Assembly (NCBI GenBank): GCA_002317385.1
Contig: DCJH01000024.1
Span: 1 to 24,248 of the forward strand
Reading direction: 5' to 3'
Source: Prevotella sp. UBA1705
Lineage (GTDB): Bacteria; Bacteroidota; Bacteroidia; Bacteroidales; Bacteroidaceae
DNA: 24,248 nt
Shown: piece by piece, positions 13,213 to 21,557 of the stretch
Layout of the letters: each line of letters opens with the position of its first letter
Numbering within the stretch: position 1 is the first letter of the stretch
The notes under the pieces: model-generated
What the model was told of the DNA's origin: nothing
The model's database searches: none
The model's input: the letters and a program-made list of their open reading frames with translations, nothing else
Made by a program: the position numbers and the translations under genes

Positions 13213-14640
13213 TTAGAGGGCAGCTACCTGCTTTGCGGTCTCGTTCTCAGGATCGATGACGAGCATCTTGTTGGCGTATGCCTTGGCAGAAGCCTTATCC
13301 TGCTTCACATTGAAGTGGTAAACAATGAGGTAGAGATAAGCCTGCTTGAGCATAGCAATCTCGCTATTGTTCTTGTCAGCCTTGGTCTCGAGAGAGTTGG
13401 CGAGGTCCTCATAGAAAGGCTTTGCCAGACCCTGCTTGCTGTCGGGATCGAGGTTGGCGTTGATCTGACCGCGCATGTAGTTGCAATAGTTCTTGAAGTT
13501 GGGATATGCCGTCATCATTCGGGCATAGGTCTCGTCGGCCTTCTTGAAAGCTACTGCGGCACCTTCCTTATCGCCAGCCTGAGTCTTGCTGGAGGCGATT
13601 TCGGCATAGAGCGTACCGAGGTTGTCAAGGTTGTCCATAGTGGGCTCAGCGCCGGCGATAGACTTCTCGAAGTAAGCAACGGCATTGTCATAGTCGTTCT
13701 TCTTCAGATATACATCCGAGAGGTTCTTATTGATGATGGCAATCTGCTTGTCGTTGCCCTTGTTGAGCTCGATAGCCTGATTGTAAGCCTTGATGGCGTC
13801 GTCCCAGCGCTGTGCCTGCTGCAGGGCAGTACCATAGTAGGTGTAGTCCTCCCCAATGAAGTGGGCGCTGTCGCTCTTGTTGAACAGACGGTCGGCATAG
13901 TCGAGCGCCTCGGCGGTCTGCTTGAGGTCGGTATAGTTGTAGAATGCTATACGGTTCCAGCCCGAACGACGCGGGTCGCGTGCCAGACCGCTCTTGCAAA
14001 TCTCAATACTCTTGTCGCGGTTGCCCAACAGCCACTCTGTCATGGCATAGTAAGTCACATCCTCGTCCTCGAGCTTGCTGCGGTCGGTTACCTTGTCGTA
14101 GTAGCTGGCGGCGTTCTCATACTTCTGAGCAATGTAATAGATACGTCCGCAGAGTGCGTCAACGGGGTAGTCGGGGCGCTGCTTGCGAAGCTCTTCGAGG
14201 TTGGCTACGGCCTCCTCGGGGCTACGGCCACGGAGAATCATGGCATACTTGTAGTAAGCATCGGGATCCTTCGGGTCGAAATACTTGGCCTGCTGATAGT
14301 TTTCTGCAGCTGCACCGGCATCATCCTTCATCACGGCAATATCGCCCTTGAGCAGAAATGCCTTGGCATACTTGCCGTTTTTTGCGAGTGCATAGTCGGC
14401 AAACTTCTGGGCATTCACGGTGTCTTTCTCAAAGAGGAATGCCTTACCGATACCAACGAGCACCTCGGGATTCTTCTTGTTGAGCTTGTAGAGCTGCTTT
14501 ACCTGGTTCTGATAATCCGGCCCCTTAGCTTTGATCACTTGGGTGGCCTGTTCAATGATGGTCTTGTTGTCCTGAGCCATCGTAGCGGTCACTGAGGTCA
14601 ACATCAGTGCACCTGCCAAAAAATATTTAATTGCTTTCAT
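13213..14640 (-). CDS. Exported tetratricopeptide repeat protein
   Basis: The 475-residue protein has a signal peptide (MKAIKYFLAGALMLTSVTATMAQ) and no lipobox, so it is probably periplasmic. TPR-type helix pairs fill the rest. Clear repeats are AKAFLLKGDIAVMKDDAGAA, DAYYKYAMILRGRSPEEAVA, YTYYGTALQQAQRWDDAIKAYNQAIELN and NLSDVYLKKNDYDNAVAYFEKSI, ending in VIDPENETAKQVAAL. TPR arrays hold protein partners together. As the last gene of the exbB-exbD-exbD-tonB-pstS operon, it is likely a periplasmic scaffold for that complex (inference). No promoter was found in the 73-nt gap upstream, so it is probably transcribed with the operon. Confidence 0.9.
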   Translation of the reverse strand: MKAIKYFLAGALMLTSVTATMAQDNKTIIEQATQVIKAKGPDYQNQVKQLYKLNKKNPEVLVGIGKAFLFEKDTVNAQKFADYALAKNGKYAKAFLLKGDIAVMKDDAGAAAENYQQAKYFDPKDPDAYYKYAMILRGRSPEEAVANLEELRKQRPDYPVDALCGRIYYIAQKYENAASYYDKVTDRSKLEDEDVTYYAMTEWLLGNRDKSIEICKSGLARDPRRSGWNRIAFYNYTDLKQTAEALDYADRLFNKSDSAHFIGEDYTYYGTALQQAQRWDDAIKAYNQAIELNKGNDKQIAIINKNLSDVYLKKNDYDNAVAYFEKSIAGAEPTMDNLDNLGTLYAEIASSKTQAGDKEGAAVAFKKADETYARMMTAYPNFKNYCNYMRGQINANLDPDSKQGLAKPFYEDLANSLETKADKNNSEIAMLKQAYLYLIVYHFNVKQDKASAKAYANKMLVIDPENETAKQVAAL

Positions 14641-14713
14641 AATCTCTACTGTTTAAAGTGAAACAACCAGTTTTTTTTACTTGTATGACGAAGAAATATC
14701 GTGTTTGTTTCGG

Positions 14714-15673
14714 CTATTGACTTACATTAACATCTCTTACGTTTATGTTACCTAATACGGGCAACAATCCTGCCTTCATGACTATACGCTGGCCCTTAGG
14801 GCCTTCGATGAAGTGGGCAAATCCCCAAGGCAGTCCCCGACGCGGGTCGTTGAGCAAGGCGTAGATGGTTCGGATGAGCGGATACTCACCGTTGTAAATG
14901 TAATATTGGTAGGGTTTGCGCGAACTGGCAACCGTAGCCGGGTGGATGCGACTGACGCTCATCACCTGGATATTCTTATTGAAAGTAAGATTGGTTGAAT
15001 CGTGTTGGTCGTTGAGCCAGTTATTGCCGATGATGCCGATAGCACCCGGATGTGACTCAACATATTTGATAACCTCAGCAGTCTTGTTCACGGCAGCCAC
15101 GTTGGGATTGGTGATGGGACGACCTTTGAGGACAGAATCTTCTACGTAGTGCACAGTGCTCGACTTGGCATTGTCGAATACCACTGTGATGATGCCACGG
15201 GCAGAACCCTTATAGATGTCGCCCCACTTGGTGGCTTTGCCGGTCATGATATTCTCAATGTCGTTCACAGAGATGAGGGTGTCCTTATTTCCCTTGTTCA
15301 CAATGAATGCCAACGCATCGTAGGCCAGCTTGATGGATACCGGCTGAAACTGCTTGGCCTGCAATGACTTGAGTTCCGATGGTTTGAAATCGCGGGCCGC
15401 AAATGCCAACCAGGCCTTCTGGTTGAGCAATCGATTGATGGCCTCAGACTCGCTGGTGTACACCGGAGTGACTTTTGCTTGGGTATAGTCCTTTTGGAAG
15501 ATATCGCGCTCTTCCTCGATGATGGGACTAAAACTTTCATCAGAGACGAAACTAATCGCCCCTGATGAATATGTATCTGTCCTGCCGTCTGTGCTCTTCT
15601 TGTTGTTGCAAGAGGAGCAAAGACTGGCAGCCAGTGTTAATCCTACTATAATGTAAGATGTCTGTTTTCTCAT
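14714..15673 (-). CDS. PstS-like substrate-binding lipoprotein
   Basis: The 319-residue protein has a lipoprotein signal with lipobox LCSSC (Cys22). The rest is a type-II periplasmic binding protein of the PstS-like group: SGAISFVSDESFSPIIEEE at the start of lobe 1, LLNQKAWLAFAARDFKPSE, then AFIVNKGNKDTLISVNDIENIMTGKATKWGDIYKG, which matches the PstS ...l.~l..If.G.it.W.di segment, and VKYVESHPGAIGIIG-like KYVESHPGAIGIIGNNW. In a true Pst system pstCAB genes would follow; none is here. Its place after tonB, 10 nt from the tonB stop, suggests a role with the Ton complex, as sensor or partner, rather than ABC phosphate uptake (inference). Confidence 0.87.
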   Translation of the reverse strand: MRKQTSYIIVGLTLAASLCSSCNNKKSTDGRTDTYSSGAISFVSDESFSPIIEEERDIFQKDYTQAKVTPVYTSESEAINRLLNQKAWLAFAARDFKPSELKSLQAKQFQPVSIKLAYDALAFIVNKGNKDTLISVNDIENIMTGKATKWGDIYKGSARGIITVVFDNAKSSTVHYVEDSVLKGRPITNPNVAAVNKTAEVIKYVESHPGAIGIIGNNWLNDQHDSTNLTFNKNIQVMSVSRIHPATVASSRKPYQYYIYNGEYPLIRTIYALLNDPRRGLPWGFAHFIEGPKGQRIVMKAGLLPVLGNINVRDVNVSQ

Positions 15674-15683
15674 AAAATAATTG

Positions 15684-16529
15684 TTACTGCAATCTGAATG
15701 CTACAGGAACGTTATACTTTACACGTACAGCGGAACCATTCTGCTTACCGGGAATCCAGTTGGGCATGGCTTTCACCACGCGGGTGGCCTCACGGTCGAG
15801 TGAGGGGTCTACCGAACGAACGACCTTCACATCGGTAATAGAACCGTCGCGTTCAACCACGAACGATACTACCACACGACCCTGAACACCGTTCTCCTGA
15901 GCAACAACGGGGTATTTGATGTTTTCAGAGAGATACTGCATCAAAGCACCGGTACCACCGGGGAATGACGGCATCTGCTCTACTACGTCGAACACCTTGT
16001 TTTCCACTTCAGGTTTATCGGGCTTCACCGGCTCGTCGGCTACACGCTGAGTTACCTTCAGCACTTCACCGTTGTCGCTGTTACCTTTCACGTCGAGAGA
16101 ACCGATAGCGGTGTTGGTCTTCATCAGGTCGGTCTGGGTCTTCATCTCCTCCTCGGGCTTCACCTGGTTATCTTTCTTGATAACGGGTGCCGTGAACTTG
16201 ATGGATGACTTCACCTGCTTCACCACTTCCTGTTTCTTCTCGGGTATCTGAATCTGCTTACGCTCCACCTTGGCCTGTTTCTTAGGCTGGTTGAGGGCTG
16301 ACAGCTCTGTTACCTGTTCGTTCTTAGTATGCGCAGCCTGATACTGGTCGTAAGCAGACTTTGCAATATAGAATCCAATGAACAGTGCAGCCAGCAGTGC
16401 AATAGCAACGATGGAGTAGATATTTCTCTTCGGAGTATTCTTACGAAGCTTGTAGGCACCGTACTCATGATTACGTCCTTCGAAGATAAGATCGACCCAA
16501 CCGTTGGTTGTTAAATCAATATCTGCCAT
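15684..16529 (-). CDS. tonB: Energy transducer TonB
   Basis: The 281-residue protein has a short cytoplasmic N-terminus with the Bacteroidetes-type WVDLIFEGRNHEYGAYKLRK. One transmembrane helix (about 36-56) and a Lys/Pro/Glu/Val-rich periplasmic linker (about 75-185) follow. The TonB C-terminal domain (about 186-281) includes PSFPGGTGALMQYLSENIKYP and GRVVVSFVVERDGSITDVKVVRS. It would carry energy from ExbB-ExbD to outer-membrane TonB-dependent receptors. It lies 31 nt after exbD2 and 10 nt before the PstS-like gene. No receptor gene is in the window. Confidence 0.93.
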   Translation of the reverse strand: MADIDLTTNGWVDLIFEGRNHEYGAYKLRKNTPKRNIYSIVAIALLAALFIGFYIAKSAYDQYQAAHTKNEQVTELSALNQPKKQAKVERKQIQIPEKKQEVVKQVKSSIKFTAPVIKKDNQVKPEEEMKTQTDLMKTNTAIGSLDVKGNSDNGEVLKVTQRVADEPVKPDKPEVENKVFDVVEQMPSFPGGTGALMQYLSENIKYPVVAQENGVQGRVVVSFVVERDGSITDVKVVRSVDPSLDREATRVVKAMPNWIPGKQNGSAVRVKYNVPVAFRLQ

Positions 16530-16560
16530 TTCTAATGTTTTTTAATCAATTGACTGGTAC

Positions 16561-17226
16561 TTACATCTTGACGTTGTTCTTCTTCAGAAGAGCGATGTCC
16601 TGATCGTTAAGTTTATCGATAACGTACTTACCAATGCTGCAAATCTGCATTTCATCGAGAGCGTCTACCAGATTTCTGTAGTTAGAGTTGTCTGTGGCCT
16701 TAATGATGATGGTCATCGTAGAAATCTTCTTTCCGTTGAGATCACCGCCCTTAATCTTGGCCAGCTCAGCGTTGTAAACAGAGTCCGGCATATTCTTGTT
16801 CGGGTCTGCTTTCAACTTATCGAGCTCAACTTTAGCCTTCATCACATCCTGTACAGGGTATGTACCATCCTCGGTTACGTGATTGTAGAGCACTGAGCGG
16901 ATGCCCTTGGCACCCCATGTGGTCTTCTTCAAGCAATCGGGATTCTCCGGCTTAATCATACCTTCTACATAGTAAATCTGGTTATCAGCAGCGCAATAAA
17001 TCGTCACGGTGTACGATTCCTTGGTCACCGACTTGTCCTGATCCTGAAGGTTCTTATCGTTACTCGGCATACTCAACTCCATAGTCTGGGGCTTAGCCAG
17101 AGACGTACAGAGCATGAAGAACGTGATAAGAAGCATCATCATATCCACCATAGGCGTGAAGTCCACACGGACATTCATCTTTTTCTGGTGTCCACCGCCT
17201 TTTTCTTGTGTTACTAATTCTGCCAT
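16561..17226 (-). CDS. exbD: ExbD/TolR family protein 2 (long periplasmic domain)
   Basis: The 221-residue protein has one N-terminal transmembrane helix (about 27-45) in VDFTPMVDMMMLLITFFML, with the proton-relay Asp at D28. The usual ExbD is about 140 residues; here the periplasmic part has an insert (about 75-150, rich in Asp, Lys and Asn) before the final MTIIIKATDNSNYRNLVDALDEMQ unit, which is the standard ExbD periplasmic end. It starts 2 nt after the stop of the first exbD gene and works with ExbB to form the proton channel that powers TonB. Confidence 0.92.
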   Translation of the reverse strand: MAELVTQEKGGGHQKKMNVRVDFTPMVDMMMLLITFFMLCTSLAKPQTMELSMPSNDKNLQDQDKSVTKESYTVTIYCAADNQIYYVEGMIKPENPDCLKKTTWGAKGIRSVLYNHVTEDGTYPVQDVMKAKVELDKLKADPNKNMPDSVYNAELAKIKGGDLNGKKISTMTIIIKATDNSNYRNLVDALDEMQICSIGKYVIDKLNDQDIALLKKNNVKM

Positions 17227-17228
17227 TT

Positions 17229-17855
17229 TTAATCCTCCGTCTTCTTATATTGAGTAATCAGATAATAACGGTTCTCATTCATATCCTGAAGTTCACTCAT
17301 GATCTTCTTGACCGTCTTGTATGGAGTCTTCTCGTCGGCCTTGATTGCAATCTTGGCGTCGGGGTTGACATTGTGTGCGGCCTTAACCCAAATCTGGAAC
17401 TCGCTCATAGCAGCGTCGCCAGTCTTGCCGGGTACAGAGTCTGTGGGGATACCATATTTTTTGATAGCCTCCGGCATCTTGGTCTTATCCAGATTGAGAT
17501 AACTCTGAAGCTCATTCATTGGAACGCCCCACATCGGGTCGTCCAGGAACTTCTTGTGCTGGGCAGGCTGTAGCTTCAGGCCAAACTGGCCAGAAACGTC
17601 ATCCAGAACTGCCGCTACGTCTGTGGTTTTGTCCATATTCATGAAGATCTTGCCATCGTTGCTGACAAGGATATTCAGAACGTCCTTTTCAGGAACCTTA
17701 ATCTCAGACACCGAGCCCGGCGTGTTTACTCTTACCGGCTCCTGCTTCACGAACGTTGACGTCAACATGAAGAAAGTCAGCAACAGCACCATCACGTCCG
17801 ACATAGGAGTCATATCGATCCAGACGTCACCTTTCTTAATTTTTACTTTACCCAT
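17229..17855 (-). CDS. exbD: ExbD/TolR family protein 1
   Basis: The 208-residue protein has one transmembrane helix (about 19-37) in WIDMTPMSDVMVLLLTFFML, with the proton-relay Asp at D20. The periplasmic part is longer than in E. coli ExbD and ends with AKIAIKADEKTPYKTVKKIMSELQDMNENRYYLIT, the standard fold end. It is clearly distinct from the downstream ExbD (for example TPGSVSEIKVPEKDVLNILVS), so the operon may make a mixed ExbD1/ExbD2 pair. It lies 30 nt after exbB. Confidence 0.92.
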   Translation of the reverse strand: MGKVKIKKGDVWIDMTPMSDVMVLLLTFFMLTSTFVKQEPVRVNTPGSVSEIKVPEKDVLNILVSNDGKIFMNMDKTTDVAAVLDDVSGQFGLKLQPAQHKKFLDDPMWGVPMNELQSYLNLDKTKMPEAIKKYGIPTDSVPGKTGDAAMSEFQIWVKAAHNVNPDAKIAIKADEKTPYKTVKKIMSELQDMNENRYYLITQYKKTED

Positions 17856-17885
17856 AGCGATAAAATTTTAAAGGGTTAGCAAAAA

Positions 17886-18731
17886 TTAAGCCTCGTCTGT
17901 GTGGTTTGCTTCGTATGTCTGGGCAATTGAGTAACCTACCTCGTCGAGAGCGTATGTCAACTTATCAATCTTGTTGGTGAAGTAGTTATAAGAAATAACT
18001 GCGAACCAAGAAGTAAGAATACCGAAAGCAGTGTTGATCAAGGCCTCAGAAATACCAGTTGACAGAGCGAGAGAGTCGCCACCACCACCAGCAGCCAGAG
18101 CCTGGAATGAACGGATCATACCCGTTACAGTACCAAGAAGACCGGTAAGTGTACCCAGAGTAACGATAGTTGCGATGATCGGGAGGTTCATCTGCAGAGT
18201 AGGCATCTCAAGCTGAGTAGCCTCCTCGTGAGCCTGCTGGATCTTGGCAACTTTCTGGCTCTTCTTCAGAGAAGCGTTAGCGCCAGACTCCATTTCCTTG
18301 TAAGCGTTCAGAGAAGCCAGAACCACATTGGCTACAGAACCCTTCATCTTGTTGCAGAGATTCTCAGCCTCAGTGAAGTTGTTGCTCTTCAAAGCAGCCT
18401 TGATGTTAGCCACGAACTTGGTGAGGCTACCCTTACCGAAAGCAGTCTTCAGAGCCAACCAGCGCTCTACAGAAAGGCAGAGAACGGTGAGCAACAGTGT
18501 GTGGATGATAGGCACAACGACACCACCCTTGTAGATAGTACCCAGGATGTTAGCAGGAGCATTCTCATTGTTGAGGCCCTGGAAGTTTGTGGGATTACCG
18601 AGTACGAAATTGAAAATACAAACAGCTGCAATGAAACATACTACGATGATCCAAAATGCACCTCTAATTCCTGTGAAGCCCTGAGACTTCTTTACAGCCT
18701 TGGGGGCTGCGGCTTTTTGTGTAGTTGCCAT
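17886..18731 (-). CDS. exbB: ExbB (MotA/TolQ/ExbB proton channel) protein
   Basis: The 281-residue inner-membrane protein has an extra N-terminal helix (about 24-45) compared with E. coli ExbB, then the family helices at about 70-92, 183-208 and 230-250. The core signature LPIIATIVTLGTLTGLLGTVTGMIRSFQ (about 182-209) contains the TLTGLLGTVTGM motif, followed by GISEALINTAFGI. It forms the channel core with the ExbD proteins. It is the first gene of the operon. The AT-rich leader just before its ATG is typical of strongly translated Bacteroidetes genes. Confidence 0.94.
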   Translation of the reverse strand: MATTQKAAAPKAVKKSQGFTGIRGAFWIIVVCFIAAVCIFNFVLGNPTNFQGLNNENAPANILGTIYKGGVVVPIIHTLLLTVLCLSVERWLALKTAFGKGSLTKFVANIKAALKSNNFTEAENLCNKMKGSVANVVLASLNAYKEMESGANASLKKSQKVAKIQQAHEEATQLEMPTLQMNLPIIATIVTLGTLTGLLGTVTGMIRSFQALAAGGGGDSLALSTGISEALINTAFGILTSWFAVISYNYFTNKIDKLTYALDEVGYSIAQTYEANHTDEA

Positions 18732-18866
18732 AATTTTAAAGTTTAATTTTTAGTTATTAATAAATTATTATTTGCTTTTAATTCTTATTGTCTAAAGTTG
18801 TTAGTCATCGTGCTCGGGGCGTTCACTCGCGGTCAGAACGTGATTGTCTCTCTGAACAAACGTTCG

Positions 18867-18895
18867 CAAAGATAACAACTTTTAGATTATTGCAA
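18867..18895 (-). promoter_or_regulatory. Promoter of the Ton/TPR operon, TTG-N18-TATCTTTG
   Basis: The complement of 18867-18874 reads TATCTTTG and the complement of 18893-18895 reads TTG, 18 nt apart. It lies about 135 nt upstream of exbB and just after the aspC stop, leaving an unusually long leader (about 18732-18860). Confidence 0.65.
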
Positions 18896-18923
18896 GTGTA
18901 TTTACTTGGTTTTAACAAAATTT

Positions 18924-20117
18924 TTATTTCAACAAAGCAGTCACTTCCTTGATACGGCGTAGTGCCTCGCGGATATTGTCGTCGCTTGTGGCATAGCTCA
19001 TGCGGAAGCAATCGGGATCGCCGAAGGCATCACCGCCCACCGTGGCAACGTGTCCAACCTCAAGCAGATACATCGCGAAATCGGACGAGTTGTTGATCTT
19101 GAAATCGCCGTTGCTCTTGCCGAAGAAACTCGAACACTTGGGGAAAAGATAGAAAGCACCCTGTGGCACATTCACCTCCAGACCGGGAACCTCTTTGGCG
19201 AGGCTCACAATGAGGTCGCGACGACGCTCGAAGGCCTGCTTCATCTCTACCACGCAGTCCTGACTGCTCTCGTAGGCGGCCAAAGCGGCCAACTGGCTCA
19301 CATCGCTTGTACCACTGGTGTACTGACCCTGCAGTTTGTTGATGCCTTTAACAATCCACTCGGGGGCGGCCACCCAACCCAGGCGCCATCCGGTCATGGC
19401 GTAGGCCTTGCTCACGCCGTTACAGATGATGGTGCGCTCTTTCATGTCCGGATAAGCGGCGATACTGCCGTTTTTGCCAATGTAATTGATATGCTCATAG
19501 ATCTCGTCGGAGAGAACAAACACGTCTTCGTGGGCCAAAACCACCTTGGCCAGCGCGTCAAGCTCTTCCTGAGAGTAGACGCTACCGGTGGGGTTGCTCG
19601 GCGAACAGAGGATAATCATCTTGGTTTTCGGCGTGATGGCGGCCTCAAGTTGCTCGGGCGTAATCTTGAAGTCTTGCTCAAATCCAGCACGGATCACCAC
19701 AGGCACACCGCCAGCGAGCTTCACCATCTGAGGATAGCTCACCCAGTAGGGGGCGGGGATAATCACCTCATCGCCATTGTTGACCAGCGCCAGCACCGTA
19801 TTGCACACACCCTGCTTGCCACCGGTGCCCACAATAATCTCCTTGGAAGTGTATTCGAGATGGTTCTCCTTCTTCAGTTTGGCAACAATCGCGTCTCTCA
19901 GCGTGGGATAGCCCGGCACGGGCGAGTACTTGGAATAGTTGTCGTCGATAGCTTTCTTACCTGCTTCCTTGATGTGGTCAGGGGTGTTGAAGTCGGGTTC
20001 ACCCACGCTCATGTTAATCACATCGATGCCCTGCGCCTTCATCTCACTGCTCTTTTGCGACATCGCCAAAGTGGCTGAAGGGGCCAGGCGATTAAGACGA
20101 TCTGATAATTGTGCCAT
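18924..20117 (-). CDS. aspC: Aspartate aminotransferase (class I PLP)
   Basis: The 397-residue cytosolic enzyme interconverts aspartate and 2-oxoglutarate with oxaloacetate and glutamate. It belongs to the Ib (thermophilic/Bacillus) type: start SDRLNRLAPSATLAMSQKSSEMKAQG and INMSVGEPDFNTP. PLP-site residues are N175 in SNPTGSVYS, D204 in LSDEIYEHI, the Schiff-base Lys K237 in NGVSKAYAMTGWRLGW, and R245 of the same motif. Substrate Arg is expected in FRMSYATSDDNI near the C-terminus. A promoter, TAATTTTG, lies 33 nt upstream. It follows ribBA on the same strand. Confidence 0.93.
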   Translation of the reverse strand: MAQLSDRLNRLAPSATLAMSQKSSEMKAQGIDVINMSVGEPDFNTPDHIKEAGKKAIDDNYSKYSPVPGYPTLRDAIVAKLKKENHLEYTSKEIIVGTGGKQGVCNTVLALVNNGDEVIIPAPYWVSYPQMVKLAGGVPVVIRAGFEQDFKITPEQLEAAITPKTKMIILCSPSNPTGSVYSQEELDALAKVVLAHEDVFVLSDEIYEHINYIGKNGSIAAYPDMKERTIICNGVSKAYAMTGWRLGWVAAPEWIVKGINKLQGQYTSGTSDVSQLAALAAYESSQDCVVEMKQAFERRRDLIVSLAKEVPGLEVNVPQGAFYLFPKCSSFFGKSNGDFKINNSSDFAMYLLEVGHVATVGGDAFGDPDCFRMSYATSDDNIREALRRIKEVTALLK

Positions 20118-20150
20118 AATCTAATGATTTTAAATAAAATGTTTGTACTG

Positions 20151-20158
20151 CAAAATTA
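20151..20158 (-). promoter_or_regulatory. -7 element TAATTTTG for aspC
   Basis: The complement of 20151-20158 reads TAATTTTG, followed by CAG, 33 nt before the aspC ATG. The -33 region is T-rich without a clear TTTG. Confidence 0.6.
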
Positions 20159-20234
20159 AGCAATTTAATCATTAAAACGAAAAAATGCTACCATTATTTT
20201 ATTATTTGGAACAATAGTGTAACAACTATGATTC

Positions 20235-21443
20235 CTACAAGTGCAAATCGTGCCCCATACGGTCGCGCTTGGTACGCAGGTAGCGCACGTCGTATTTGTT
20301 GGGGGTCACCTCGATGGGGACATTCTCCACAATCTCGAGCCCGTAGGCCTCCAGCCCCACGCGCTTGGTGGGATTGTTGGTCATGAGGCGCATCTTGTGG
20401 ATGCCGAGATGGCGCAACATCTGTGCACCGCAGCCGTAATCGCGCTCGTCGGGCTTGAACCCCAGGTGCACATTGGCATCGACGGTGTCGAGCCCCTGCT
20501 CCTGCAGTTTGTAGGCGGCCATCTTGTTCATGAGTCCGATACCGCGGCCTTCCTGCTGCATATAGATCACCACGCCCTTGCCCTCCTTGTCGATCATCTG
20601 CATAGACTTGTGAAGCTGCTCGCCACAGTCGCAGCGCTGGCTGCCCAGAATATCGCCAGTGGCACAGGAGGAATGCACACGCACCAGCACGGGCTCATCC
20701 TCTGTCCACTCTCCCTTGATGAGGGCGAAGTGCTCCAGGCCATTGCTGTTCTGGCGGAAGGGTATCATGTGGAAATGGCCGTAGGCAGTGGGCATCTCCA
20801 CTTCCTCGCCTACCACAATGCTCGATTCGCGCTTCAGGCGGTAGGCAATGAGATCTTTGATAGAGATAATCTTCATGTCCCACTCCTTGGCACGCTCCTG
20901 CAGTTCGGGCATGCGGGCCATGGAGCCGTCGTCGCTCATGATTTCCATCAGTGCACCGGCGGGATGGAGCCCCGACAGTTTGCAGAGGTCTACGGCAGCC
21001 TCGGTGTGGCCCGAACGGCGCAGCACGCCGTTATCCTGGGCATAGAGCGGGTTGATGTGGCCCGGGCGACCAAAGGTCTCGGGAGTAGACTCGGGGTCGG
21101 CGAGCGCCTTGATGGTCTCTGCGCGGTCGTGGGCAGATACTCCGGTGGTGCAGCCCTCGAGCTTGTCGACGGTGATGGTGAACGGGGTGCCCAGCACAGA
21201 GGTGTTGTCTTCCACCTGATGGGGCAGCGCAAGCTCGTTGGCCCGCGAGATGGTGATGGGGGCGCAGAGCACGCCGCGGGCGTTCTTCAGCATGAAGTTC
21301 ACCTTCTCAGCCGTAATCTTTTCGGCCGCGATAATCAGGTCACCCTCGTTCTCACGGTCTTCATCGTCTACAACAATCACAAATTTTCCTTCCTTGAAAT
21401 CCTGCAAAGCATCTTCGATGCTACTCAATTTGAAATCAGCCAT
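20235..21443 (-). CDS. ribBA: Bifunctional DHBP synthase / GTP cyclohydrolase II (RibBA)
   Basis: The 402-residue enzyme catalyses both entry steps of riboflavin synthesis. The N-terminal DHBP synthase domain (about 5-203) turns ribulose 5-phosphate into 3,4-dihydroxy-2-butanone 4-phosphate; it has DDEDRENEGD (26-35) and RRSGHTEAAVDL (142-153). The C-terminal GTP cyclohydrolase II domain (about 208-402) has the zinc Cys residues C260, C271 and C273 (HSSCATGDILGSQRCDCG), MQQEGRGIG (295-303) and the end motif TNNPTKRVGL. All expected catalytic motifs of both domains are present. It lies 114 nt after the LptF/G-type gene, with no promoter or FMN riboswitch seen between them. Confidence 0.95.
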   Translation of the reverse strand: MADFKLSSIEDALQDFKEGKFVIVVDDEDRENEGDLIIAAEKITAEKVNFMLKNARGVLCAPITISRANELALPHQVEDNTSVLGTPFTITVDKLEGCTTGVSAHDRAETIKALADPESTPETFGRPGHINPLYAQDNGVLRRSGHTEAAVDLCKLSGLHPAGALMEIMSDDGSMARMPELQERAKEWDMKIISIKDLIAYRLKRESSIVVGEEVEMPTAYGHFHMIPFRQNSNGLEHFALIKGEWTEDEPVLVRVHSSCATGDILGSQRCDCGEQLHKSMQMIDKEGKGVVIYMQQEGRGIGLMNKMAAYKLQEQGLDTVDANVHLGFKPDERDYGCGAQMLRHLGIHKMRLMTNNPTKRVGLEAYGLEIVENVPIEVTPNKYDVRYLRTKRDRMGHDLHL

Positions 21444-21557
21444 AATATCGATGTTTATCTGTTTTTCTATATATAATATATGTATGGTTCCGGTTTTTCA
21501 TATTTTTCTCCCCTATTCCCTTCCGGGATTCGAGGAGGTTGGAGGTGAGGCGCAGTG

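Noticed and set aside
13315..14595. Long plus-strand frame opposite the TPR gene, rich in Val, Leu and Gly
   Set aside because: It is the antisense shadow of a well-supported TPR gene with biased codon use; other long plus-strand frames at 19050-20078, 20241-21476 and 21555-22895 are shadows in the same way.
14641..14713. Separate promoter for the TPR gene
   Set aside because: No TAnnTTTG sequence was found in the gap.
14714..15673. A phosphate ABC transporter locus
   Set aside because: No pstC, pstA, pstB or phoU gene is next to the PstS-like gene; its neighbours are tonB and the TPR gene.
21444..21557. FMN riboswitch before ribBA
   Set aside because: The gap is AT-rich and lacks the conserved FMN-aptamer segments.
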